Origin: an uncultured Parabacteroides sp.
GTDB taxonomy: Bacteria > Bacteroidota > Bacteroidia > Bacteroidales > Tannerellaceae
NCBI RefSeq assembly: GCF_905196875.1
Contig: NZ_CAJJWO010000059.1
Location: 1-31,351, forward strand
DNA: 31,351 bases
Direction: 5' to 3'
How positions within the stretch are numbered: the first letter of the stretch is position 1; each line of letters opens with the position of its first letter. Below the pieces are notes generated by a model. It ran no database searches. It was not told the origin of the DNA and saw only the letters and a list, made by a program, of their open reading frames with translations. Shown here piece after piece: positions 16,497 through 24,215 of the stretch. A program made the translations under genes and the position numbers.

Positions 16497-19400
16497 TTAT
16501 AATTTGATTGATGCGCTGATACCGATATAACGTGCCGACGGGTCTTGCAGGTCGCTGTCGCTTGCACCGAAGTCGGGATCGAGGTACGGGGTCTTTTTCC
16601 ATACACCCAGGTTATTACCGAAGAGGGTCACTTCGAGTCCTTTGATCTTATTCATTTCGAAAAGATTCTTCAGGTCGTAGGAAACAGCCACGCGGCGCAG
16701 TTTAAGGTAAGAACGGTTGAATGTATTGGCAAACAATTCGCTTTCGGCGGTGCGTACCACGGCACGGTAAGGATAGTTCTGCGCCCAGGTCTGGATGTTG
16801 ACAGCCGTCTCGTTCTTCTTGTACTGGCGGGTATCGGAGAGGATATTTCCGTTGACATCGTACGAAACTTCGCCGCTCACGATATTCACCCCTTCCGGCA
16901 CATAGATCGCCTTGCCGCCGTTGTCGTATTCTTCCTGGCGGTACATCGTCGACTTAGGATGCTTGCCGCCCCACCACATCTTCTGGGTCGTCGTAGAGAT
17001 CAGCGTACCGCCGATCGCTCCGTCTATATCGATATTAACCGTAAAGTTCTTTATCCTGAATGTATTCTGAAGACCGTAGCGCACGTCGGGCGACTGGTTG
17101 CCTATGTGGGTCTTGAAAGCACTCTGGGTAGGCATGCCGTTACTGTCGAGGATGAGCTGCCCGTCGGGAGTCTTTTCCCATTCGGTAGCGTACATGGCAT
17201 CTGCACGGTCGCCCACCCTGAGGTCGCCGAACTTCTCCTGCCCGCCGTAGATCTTCGTCAGCTTGCGGATGTTGCTGCTCCAGTTGGTGGAAAGGTTCCA
17301 GGTGAAGTTCTTGTTCTGCACCGGAGTGGCACTAACGATCAACTCGAAACCGTTTGTCGTATATTCATTCCCGTTGACAAAACGGTAAGGGAAACCGGAA
17401 GCTTCGGATATAGGCAACTTGATGATACTGTTCTCGTCCAGCATACGGTAATAGGTCAGATCCAATCCCAGCCGGTTATGCAGGAAAGAGGTAGACATAC
17501 CCACTTCGAAAGAAGAGGTCTTCTGCGGCAGGATATCCGGATTAACCAGGGCGGTAACCGTACCGGAACCCGAAGGATCGGTCACAGCATTGGGATAGGT
17601 CACCGAAGGCGTACTTCCGTAGAGGATACCTTTCGCATAAGTGGCCTGCAAAGCATACGGGTCGAGGTCGCTCGACACCTGCGCCCATGCCCCGTTCACC
17701 TTCAGATAATCCATCCAGGAGGGCAGTTTCACATATTCGTTCACCAGCGTACTGATGGAGACGGAAGGATAGAAATAAGAATTGTTTGCCGCAGACAAGG
17801 TAGACGACCAGTCATTACGTCCGGTAAACGTCAGGAAGACCGATTCGAACAGGTCGATATTGACAGAGCCGTAGACACTCTCGATTGCCTTCTCGTTCAT
17901 GGAGTTTGTTGCGCTCACCGGGTTCAGACTGTTACCCAGGTTGTACACTTTCGGAACGATCAGACCGTCTGTTGCCTGCGCTTCCTTACGTATCTGGCGG
18001 TAATAGAGGGAAGTTCCCAGGTTGGCCGTGAAAGCGAAGTCTTTGCTCACCGCCTGCGTATAGGTTGCGAGGGCGTCGGCATTGATATCGAGCTGGTCGG
18101 TGTTCCAGGTCTTGTAGTCACCGTTGCGGGAGTCGCCGTAGTTCATGTACGACTTCGGGCTTTTCATATCTTCAAACGTGTTCTCCAGACGTCCGGCGGC
18201 ACGCCCCTGCACGGTCAGGCCGGGCAATACGTCCCAGTTCAGTTTCACCTGCCCGTTCGTCGTGTTGCGGTCATGCTTCTGGGTCAACTCGTTGGTTGCA
18301 AAATAGGGGTTGTTGTACCAGGCGTAGTTGTAGTTTGCCTGGCGCGTACCTTCCGAGTCGGGACGGTACATATGTTCGGACAATTCCTTGCCGTTCACAT
18401 CGTTACCCATCCAGAGCAGGATGGTGTACATATGGTTCTTCGGGCCGTAACCGTAGCGGGGATAGTTGGGTGAATAGACCTTGTTGTACGACAGGTTGGC
18501 CGACAACGTCACCGTGTTGCTCAGGTTAAACATACTATTGAAGTTCAAGCCGCCTGTATAGATAGAGGTATTCGGAACCTGCCCGCGTTGCTTGGAGAAG
18601 TCACCGTTGAAATTGTAGTTCGCTTTTTTCGTCTTGTTCGCCACCGAGAAAGTAGCCTTGGTGATGACACCCGTACGGAGGAAGTCTTTCAGGTTATCGT
18701 GGGCTTCCCAGGTGGTCGGCACACGTTCGTAGCGGGTACGGTCGTCGTAAACCGATCCGGCCACATCGCCCCACCAGGGGATCGTCTCTCCCGTCTGCTT
18801 GTCGCGGATCGGACTGTTCCACTGGGCGATCTTCTGCCCTTCGAAGCGAGGCCCCCAGGTCATATCGCCATCGGAGATACCACCGTCGGCACCGTCCCAA
18901 AACTCATACTGTCCGTTCGAACCGGAACCGAACTCGTTCTGTGTCTCGGGAAATACCGTAAAACCGGCTGTCACCATGCTGGAGATACCCGCAGTGACCA
19001 CCAGCCCTTCTTCCTTGGCCAGTTTCGTAGAGATCAGGATCGCCCCGTCTTTACCACGCGAACCGTACAAGGCGGCTGCCGCCGTTCCTTTCAACACGTT
19101 GATACTCTCGATATTCTCCGGAGATACATCGAACAGATCCGACTCGACAGGAATACCGTCCACCACCATCAGCGGAGTCTTACCGCGCAGGGAGAAGCTG
19201 GGTGCCTGGAACATGCCGGTAGGATTGTTGACCGTCAGGCCTGCCACCTGCCCGGAAAGGGCGTTACCCACGTTCACCGTACCGGGTTGCTCCAACGCTT
19301 CGGTGCTCACCTGCTGGGTGGTGTATCCCAGTTTCTTTTTCTGCTGCTTGATACCGATGGCGGTCACCACCACTTCATCGATCAGCTTCACGTCGTCCGA

Positions 19401-19679
19401 CATTTCCACATTGATAACCTTCAGGTTACCTATCGGACGTTCCACCGTTTCATATCCTACGAAAGAAAAGACCAACGTACCGTTCTTCGGTGCTTCGATC
19501 TCGTAATTACCATCTATATCCGTTACGGTTCCGACAACTGAATTCTTAACCACCACTGCGGCTCCTGTCACGGGACCCAGTTTGTCCGTTACCGTCCCGG
19601 TCACTTTCACCGCTTGGGCAAAGGCCAGGGTCGAACAAATCAGAAAGCTACAAATCAATAAGTAAAATTTGCTTTTCAT
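16497..19679 (-). CDS. SusC/RagA-family TonB-linked transporter (pair 2)
   Basis: This protein has 1060 residues. The signal peptide MKSKFYLLICSFLICSTLAFAQ ends near residue 22. A carboxypeptidase-regulatory-like domain spans about 25-93 (VTGTVTDKLGPVTGAAVVVKNS, GTVTDIDGNYEI). LIDEVVVTAIGI at 99-110 is the TonB-box-like motif, the plug includes PLMVVDGIPVESDLFDVSPENIESINVLKGTAAAALYGSRGKDGAILI, and the barrel follows, ending in ISASIKL. It is the import channel of the susC2-susD2-phosphoesterase operon. The only promoter candidate close by is a weak TATATTTT (minus, 19758-19765), and a hairpin-forming leader lies between it and the start. Codon use is more GC-rich than in susC1. Confidence 0.96.
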   Translation of the reverse strand: MKSKFYLLICSFLICSTLAFAQAVKVTGTVTDKLGPVTGAAVVVKNSVVGTVTDIDGNYEIEAPKNGTLVFSFVGYETVERPIGNLKVINVEMSDDVKLIDEVVVTAIGIKQQKKKLGYTTQQVSTEALEQPGTVNVGNALSGQVAGLTVNNPTGMFQAPSFSLRGKTPLMVVDGIPVESDLFDVSPENIESINVLKGTAAAALYGSRGKDGAILISTKLAKEEGLVVTAGISSMVTAGFTVFPETQNEFGSGSNGQYEFWDGADGGISDGDMTWGPRFEGQKIAQWNSPIRDKQTGETIPWWGDVAGSVYDDRTRYERVPTTWEAHDNLKDFLRTGVITKATFSVANKTKKANYNFNGDFSKQRGQVPNTSIYTGGLNFNSMFNLSNTVTLSANLSYNKVYSPNYPRYGYGPKNHMYTILLWMGNDVNGKELSEHMYRPDSEGTRQANYNYAWYNNPYFATNELTQKHDRNTTNGQVKLNWDVLPGLTVQGRAAGRLENTFEDMKSPKSYMNYGDSRNGDYKTWNTDQLDINADALATYTQAVSKDFAFTANLGTSLYYRQIRKEAQATDGLIVPKVYNLGNSLNPVSATNSMNEKAIESVYGSVNIDLFESVFLTFTGRNDWSSTLSAANNSYFYPSVSISTLVNEYVKLPSWMDYLKVNGAWAQVSSDLDPYALQATYAKGILYGSTPSVTYPNAVTDPSGSGTVTALVNPDILPQKTSSFEVGMSTSFLHNRLGLDLTYYRMLDENSIIKLPISEASGFPYRFVNGNEYTTNGFELIVSATPVQNKNFTWNLSTNWSSNIRKLTKIYGGQEKFGDLRVGDRADAMYATEWEKTPDGQLILDSNGMPTQSAFKTHIGNQSPDVRYGLQNTFRIKNFTVNIDIDGAIGGTLISTTTQKMWWGGKHPKSTMYRQEEYDNGGKAIYVPEGVNIVSGEVSYDVNGNILSDTRQYKKNETAVNIQTWAQNYPYRAVVRTAESELFANTFNRSYLKLRRVAVSYDLKNLFEMNKIKGLEVTLFGNNLGVWKKTPYLDPDFGASDSDLQDPSARYIGISASIKL

Positions 19680-19708
19680 ATATAAACATTAATTGATGTA
19701 CACATACG

Positions 19709-19738
19709 AAGTCCCGGGGCAAGGTCTCGGACTTGCCC
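19709..19738 (-). promoter_or_regulatory. susC2 leader with two mutually exclusive hairpins
   Basis: AAGTCC (19709-19714) can pair with GGACTT (19729-19734), or GGGCAAG (19717-19723) can pair with CTTGCCC (19732-19738). The two stems share bases 19732-19734 and cannot form together. Neither is followed by a T tract, so this is not a simple terminator. It may be a switch or a target for a small RNA; the role is inferred. Confidence 0.4.
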
Positions 19739-19757
19739 TAAAACATTCGTTTCCACT

Positions 19758-19765
19758 AAAATATA
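19758..19765 (-). promoter_or_regulatory. Weak -7 box candidate for susC2
   Basis: The minus strand reads TATATTTT, one mismatch from TAnnTTTG, about 80 nt before the susC2 start and upstream of the leader hairpins. No clear -33 box was found. Confidence 0.3.
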
Positions 19766-19792
19766 AAGGGATGGGGAGTAGAGAGGAGGAAA

Positions 19793-20329
19793 TTAGTAGA
19801 GGCTTTTCAGCTTGACGTTATCAAAGATCGCCAGCAGACGCGACGAGTCTTTCTTGTTACCCTGTAGGGCTTCTTCAAACGTATTGGTATCGGAGTCGAT
19901 AGCGGCCAGGGCGATCTTCAGCACATTGGCGAATTCGTCCGATGCCTCTTCCTTTGTCAGCTTCTTGCTCTTCACATCTTTGTTCAGCTGTTTCTCGATC
20001 GAGCGGACGGCATTATAGATACCCGGTTTACGGATCACCGTACGGCGTGACGGGTCGCCCGGTACTATTTCCTCTTTAATCACATACATATCCATGAACG
20101 CATTGTACAAGCATCCGACCTCTTTGCCGAACTTATGATTGTTTGCGTTAGCCAGTTCTTCAGCAGTAGGTTCCTGCACGGCAGAATAAAACTCCCATGT
20201 TTCGACAGGAGCTGCTTCCACATTTGCTTTGCTTGCCTTGTCGTTATCTCCATCGGCAACTGTCACGGCATGCAGCATAGAGAACGAAGTACCCAATAAA
20301 ACAACTAATAACACTAAACTCTTTTTCAT
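19793..20329 (-). CDS. Exported protein of unknown function
   Basis: This protein has 178 residues. MKKSLVLLVVLLGTSFSMLHA is a signal peptide (cleavage near residue 21). The mature protein is charged and mainly helical, with a linker (DGDNDKASKANVEAAP), then a globular part with YNAFMDMYVIKEEIVPGDPSRRTVIRKPGIYNAVRSIEKQLNKDVKSKKLTKEEASDEFANVLKIALAAI. I do not recognise the family and see no catalytic motif. It is upstream of susC2 on the same strand with a 113-nt gap and no convincing terminator between, so it could be co-transcribed. It also has its own good promoter box at 20361-20368. Most likely a periplasmic accessory protein, but this is a guess. Confidence 0.75.
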   Translation of the reverse strand: MKKSLVLLVVLLGTSFSMLHAVTVADGDNDKASKANVEAAPVETWEFYSAVQEPTAEELANANNHKFGKEVGCLYNAFMDMYVIKEEIVPGDPSRRTVIRKPGIYNAVRSIEKQLNKDVKSKKLTKEEASDEFANVLKIALAAIDSDTNTFEEALQGNKKDSSRLLAIFDNVKLKSLY

Positions 20330-20360
20330 AACGATTTCTTTTATCTATTAAATTATGCTG

Positions 20361-20368
20361 CAAATGTA
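20361..20368 (-). promoter_or_regulatory. Promoter -7 box of the 19793-20329 gene
   Basis: The minus strand reads TACATTTG, an exact TAnnTTTG match, 31 nt before the ATG. A TTGC about 21 nt upstream fits a -33 box. Confidence 0.65.
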
Positions 20369-20509
20369 GAGGTGCCATATTACAAAACCGCAACAAAAAA
20401 ATTAAGATGTATTTACCTTTTTGTTACAAGACCGGACAATCCGGTGAATAGCAATAGGTTTATTTCATACAGTAACCTATCATATGAACGGTTTATAAAG
20501 AATTTATCC

Positions 20510-20517
20510 TATATTTG
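20510..20517 (+). promoter_or_regulatory. Promoter -7 box of the oxidoreductase gene
   Basis: TATATTTG matches the consensus exactly, 30 nt before the ATG at 20548. The -33 region is AT-rich without a clear TTTG. Confidence 0.6.
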
Positions 20518-20547
20518 GGGAATATTCATTCATAATCATCTTAGACC

Positions 20548-21810
20548 ATGAACACAGAAAAGACCACTCCCGTATCAGCCATCGTTCTGGGAGCCAGCGG
20601 AAGAGGTAAATTGTACGGCGATTATTCACTGGAACATCCGGACGACCTGCAAATCACAGGTATTGCGGAGTTGGTGGAACTGCGCCGCAACATATACGGC
20701 GACAAATACCATGTACCCCAGGAAAACCGTGTCGCCACCTGGGAAGAGATGCTCAGCCGTCCCAAGTTTGCCGATGCCGTAATTATCGCCACCCCCGATC
20801 ACCTTCATTATGCCCCTTGCATGAAAGCGCTCGACCTGGGATACGACATCCTGCTCGAAAAACCGATTGCACAGACCGACGAGGAATGTCGCCGTCTGGT
20901 TGCTTATGCCAAAGAAAAAGGAAAGATCGTAGGTCTTACCCATGTACTGCGTTACTCGCCTTACTTCGGGATGTTGAAAGAGATGATCAACAGCAAGGCA
21001 ATCGGCGAGCTGGTCAGCATCCAGCATTTCGAGCCGGTGGAGCATGTGCACATGAGCCATTCGTACGTACGCGGAAGCTGGCGTGATTCGGAAGCGAGTA
21101 CGCCGTTGGTTCTGGCCAAATCGAGCCACGACCTGGACATCCTTCACTGGATCATCGGCAAACCTTGTAAGAAAGTGGTAGCCTTCGGCGACCTGGCACA
21201 TTTCAAGGCAGAGAATGCTCCCGAAGGTGCCCCGGCACGTTGTACCGACGGTTGTCCGGCAGAAGCGTCCTGCCCCTTCTCCGCCCTGAAGATTTACTAC
21301 CGCGACCGCACCTGGCTCTACGTATTCGACCTGCCGGAAGACCCGGACAAGCAGGGCGACGTGATCCTGGAAAACCTGAAAACGGGCCCATACGGCAAAT
21401 GCGTCTACCATTGCGAGAACAACCAGCCGGATCATTATATGATGTTGATGGAGTTTGAAGGCGGCGTAACGGTCAACTTCTCGATCGAGGCCTTCACCTC
21501 TTATGGTGGTCGCCGTACTCGCATCATGGGGACACGTGGCGACATCGTCGGCGATATGGAGACGTTCACCCATACCGATTTCGTCACCGGCATATCCAAA
21601 ACATACAATGCCAACGCCGAAGACGCCCTCAACTACGAAGGCGTAGGCCACGGCGGTGGTGATGCCGGCATGATCCGCGACTGGATTGAGGCCATCCGCC
21701 GCCAGGACGCCAGCCTGATGAGTACACCGCTCGACGAGTCGCTGGAAAGCCATCTGATGGCGTTTGCAGCGGAAAGGAGCAGGAAGGAAGGGAAGGTGAT
21801 AGAAATATAG
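20548..21810 (+). CDS. Gfo/Idh/MocA-family NAD(P)-dependent oxidoreductase
   Basis: This cytosolic protein has 420 residues and no signal peptide. The Rossmann dinucleotide loop is VLGASGRGKLYG (13-24), EKPIA at 104-108 carries the conserved Lys, and SSHDLDILHW at 192-201 carries the active-site His/Asp set. The family oxidises or epimerises sugars and cyclitols using NAD(P). A Cys cluster (Cys232, 236, 242; then Cys285, 289) is unusual for the superfamily at large, though I believe a related subgroup carries the first cluster. It could be structural or bind a metal. It is divergent from the 19793-20329 gene. The sugar substrate cannot be assigned, and a link with the adjacent SusC/D systems is only suggested by proximity. 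Confidence 0.9.
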   Translation: MNTEKTTPVSAIVLGASGRGKLYGDYSLEHPDDLQITGIAELVELRRNIYGDKYHVPQENRVATWEEMLSRPKFADAVIIATPDHLHYAPCMKALDLGYDILLEKPIAQTDEECRRLVAYAKEKGKIVGLTHVLRYSPYFGMLKEMINSKAIGELVSIQHFEPVEHVHMSHSYVRGSWRDSEASTPLVLAKSSHDLDILHWIIGKPCKKVVAFGDLAHFKAENAPEGAPARCTDGCPAEASCPFSALKIYYRDRTWLYVFDLPEDPDKQGDVILENLKTGPYGKCVYHCENNQPDHYMMLMEFEGGVTVNFSIEAFTSYGGRRTRIMGTRGDIVGDMETFTHTDFVTGISKTYNANAEDALNYEGVGHGGGDAGMIRDWIEAIRRQDASLMSTPLDESLESHLMAFAAERSRKEGKVIEI

Positions 21811-21917
21811 ATAAAAAATATGCCATAGAACACACGGGGTAATTTTATCACATACTTTATTTTTTATATCTTCAGCGTTGTTTCAACTTCATTTATTAAC
21901 CTTAAAAATCAAACGTC

Positions 21918-22421
21918 ATGAGAAAGAAAATCACCTTTATTTTGTTATTGTCTTTTGCATTTTTGCAAATAAACGCCCAAGGTAATGCACCGTCAAGTAT
22001 ATCAAGCTTTGGCTGTAGTGAAGATGGTTTAACCATCACATCAGGAGAAGGAAGTTATGCGGTTGATACAAATGGACCAAGGGTAATAAACATAAATGGT
22101 CCTCAAAGACCAGAAGTAGGAGAAGAAGTTTTTTATGAGGCAGTATTAGATTTTAGTGTACCAGGAGTAACATATAATTGGACTGTACCTTCTTCGGCAA
22201 CAATAATTTATAATCTTGGCTCCAGGATTTTGGTAAAGTTTGCACAATATGGTGTTTTTTGGATAAGATGTAGTGCTGGAAATGCGGATGGTACCACAAC
22301 TCTAGAATATGCTAAAAAAGTAGAGGTTATGCGTCCTATACCTCTTCAATATAGTATTTCATCAGAATCAAACTCAGGTATGGTTACTATTAACAAAACG
22401 GTTCAACAAGTCAGTGAATAG
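21918..22421 (+). CDS. Small secreted protein with Ig/PKD-like domain
   Basis: This protein has 167 residues. The signal peptide MRKKITFILLLSFAFLQINAQ ends near residue 21. Residues about 60-140 look like a PKD/Ig-like beta-sandwich (EVFYEAVLDFSVPGVTYNWTVPSSATIIYNLGSRILVKFAQYGVFWIRCSAGNADGTTTLEYAKKVEV). In such domains the pattern is YxWxxP followed by Gly-rich strands and a closing valine-rich strand. There is no lipobox and no catalytic motif. It is an exported binding or adhesive protein by inference. It starts 107 nt after the oxidoreductase stop and has its own terminator. The coding sequence is noticeably AT-rich compared with the oxidoreductase, which hints at separate acquisition. Confidence 0.75.
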   Translation: MRKKITFILLLSFAFLQINAQGNAPSSISSFGCSEDGLTITSGEGSYAVDTNGPRVININGPQRPEVGEEVFYEAVLDFSVPGVTYNWTVPSSATIIYNLGSRILVKFAQYGVFWIRCSAGNADGTTTLEYAKKVEVMRPIPLQYSISSESNSGMVTINKTVQQVSE

Positions 22422-22743
22422 CCTGTTTTAATATCTGTTCATTAAAGAGATTGTCTGATAATTTTAATAAGTTTACCCCTGCTACAACCTGTAACAGGGG
22501 TAAATTTCATTTTTTTAGGTCTCATTGGATAACCTCTTTTAGTTTTGGCTCACTCCGACATCTTGGATATACAAACTTGCAATGCAGGTTAAAACCTGAT
22601 GCAGTCTGTCTTGTACAAACCAGGACGAACATCCCTGTCCATCCTGGTCTTAAAAAGATGTGTCTTGTTTAGGTTCTCTCTGGTTTTGGCTTTAATATTT
22701 AATCTTAGCTTGTTGATATTAATAAATAAAAAAGTGTCATTTA
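22422..22743. other. Intergenic region between convergent genes
   Basis: This 322-nt gap contains the plus-strand terminator at 22472-22504. A second stem (ACCAGGA 22619-22625 with TCCTGGT 22642-22648) lacks a good T tract. An AT-rich end lies close to susD3. No gene is supported here and, unlike the other two convergent gaps of the window, there is no 22-nt array. Confidence 0.5.
22472..22504 (+). terminator. Terminator after the Ig/PKD-like gene
   Basis: A perfect 10-bp stem (TTTACCCCTG 22472-22481 with CAGGGGTAAA 22495-22504) around a 13-nt loop is followed by TTTCATTTTTTT. Confidence 0.85.
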
Positions 22744-24201
22744 TCAATTAACTCCCGTGCGGGTATCCCACCACATCTGTTTGCCCCAGAAATCATCTTT
22801 GATTTCCGCTTTAAAGGGTTCCACGTTAGCACCGTTCAAACTCGATTCATTGATCGGATACGGATACCTGAAAGGCGGAGTATTATGCCCTATATAATGG
22901 GAGCCCGGTGCATGATAATTGGTAACAGGCACACCTGTGCGGCGGTACAACGACCACCCTTCCATACCTTGCTTGAACAATGCGATCCATTCCTGTTCGT
23001 AGATCTGCTCCAACGTATCGTTGAATTTAGCCTTACCTTCAAGATAAGCCGTAGCATCTTCAATCTCGTTTTCCAGCAACGATAACGTCACTCCTTTTTC
23101 ATAGGCATCCTTGGCAGAAATACCGACCGACCATCCCAATTTGGCCGCTTCTGCCAGATGGAAATAAACTTCTGCCGAACGGTAATACGGGGTAAAACCT
23201 TTATATTCGTCACGGAAACGAGCTCCGATACGCGAGAAAAGGCTCAGGTCCGGTTCTACTGAAGCAGCACCGATCACACCTCCACGGAATTCACCGTCCG
23301 AAGCCGGATGGGCATAGGCCGGCAAACGCGGATCATCCAACGATTTCATCAGATTTACCAATACGTCGCTAACGGCATGGTCGTCACGTGTACGACTATC
23401 ATTTGCCCAAGGCTCGATATAAGGCGTTTCACCCGGCCATACAAAGAATGCATTATCCTTATTATCCTCCATGACCGGATATTTTGCAGGATTTCCCATA
23501 ATCTGCTCGACAGTCGATTTAGCCAATCCGGCATCGACTCCGGAAATACGCATGGCCAAACGCAAACGCATCGAATTGCAATACTTCTGCCATTTCTGTA
23601 CATCCCCGCCAAACAATATATCACCATCCCCCAACGGATCGGAAGCACCCGAAGCAAACCCGTCCGCAGCCGTAGCCAGCATCTCCAGCAGAGCCGGATA
23701 AATATCTTCCTGCTTGTCATAACGCGGCAATAAAATACCTTCGTCCATACGTGCGGCTTCCGAATAAGGTATATCCCGCCACGTATCGGTAGCGATCGAC
23801 ACCAACATCGCTTCCCAAACTTTAGCAGCACTTTCCATATTGACCAAACCATCCTCTACCGCACGTCTGCGGATATCTTTCACGTTATTGAGGGTCAGGT
23901 ACACATAGTACCATTTATTCTCCACCACCCCAGTTCGAAATTCGTACCGCGACTCGTCGATATACTGTATTTTGGTCAGATGCCCACCGTAAGTACTGGG
24001 TTCGTTCATATCGTTCCACGGATCGAACAAGGTTGTCGAAGCATAACGAATAACGTATGCCAGCTGATTCGTTATCGGAGCTTCATTGGTTCTGTCAGGG
24101 TCGGTATTCACTCTTTCAAATGAATCCGTACAACCAACTATTCCCATCAGGAAAGTTACCCCGGCTGTGATTATCGAAAGTTTCAATTTATATCTTTTCA
24201 T
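22744..24201 (-). CDS. SusD-like outer-membrane lipoprotein (pair 3)
   Basis: This protein has 485 residues. The lipoprotein signal ends with MGIVGC, lipidated Cys at 24, then TDSFERVNTDPDRTNEAPITNQLAYVIRYAS, the SusD-like_2 start. Conserved C-terminal motif: YEQEWIALFKQGMEGWSLYRRTGVPVT, followed by FRYPYP. WANDSRTRDDHAVSDVLVNLMKSLDDPRLPAYA in the middle is also typical of the group. It is the ligand lid for SusC3 and starts 14 nt after the susC3 stop. No further gene follows in the operon, so this is an enzyme-free pair. It would be switched together with susC3 by the invertible segment upstream. Confidence 0.93.
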   Translation of the reverse strand: MKRYKLKLSIITAGVTFLMGIVGCTDSFERVNTDPDRTNEAPITNQLAYVIRYASTTLFDPWNDMNEPSTYGGHLTKIQYIDESRYEFRTGVVENKWYYVYLTLNNVKDIRRRAVEDGLVNMESAAKVWEAMLVSIATDTWRDIPYSEAARMDEGILLPRYDKQEDIYPALLEMLATAADGFASGASDPLGDGDILFGGDVQKWQKYCNSMRLRLAMRISGVDAGLAKSTVEQIMGNPAKYPVMEDNKDNAFFVWPGETPYIEPWANDSRTRDDHAVSDVLVNLMKSLDDPRLPAYAHPASDGEFRGGVIGAASVEPDLSLFSRIGARFRDEYKGFTPYYRSAEVYFHLAEAAKLGWSVGISAKDAYEKGVTLSLLENEIEDATAYLEGKAKFNDTLEQIYEQEWIALFKQGMEGWSLYRRTGVPVTNYHAPGSHYIGHNTPPFRYPYPINESSLNGANVEPFKAEIKDDFWGKQMWWDTRTGVN

Positions 24202-24215
24202 ACTCTTCTGATTTT

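Noticed and set aside
16483..16602. Upstream extension of susD2 to 16602
   Set aside because: It overlaps the end of susC2, encodes no signal peptide, and the Met at 16482 gives a proper lipoprotein signal.
16545..18473. Long plus-strand reading frame opposite susC2 (642 codons), and similar ones opposite susD2, the oxidoreductase and the CoA ligase
   Set aside because: They lie wholly antisense to well-supported genes, have no domain-like sequence, and arise from GC-rich codon use on the other strand.
22451..22672. 73-codon frame after the Ig/PKD-like gene
   Set aside because: It spans a terminator hairpin and has no protein-like features.
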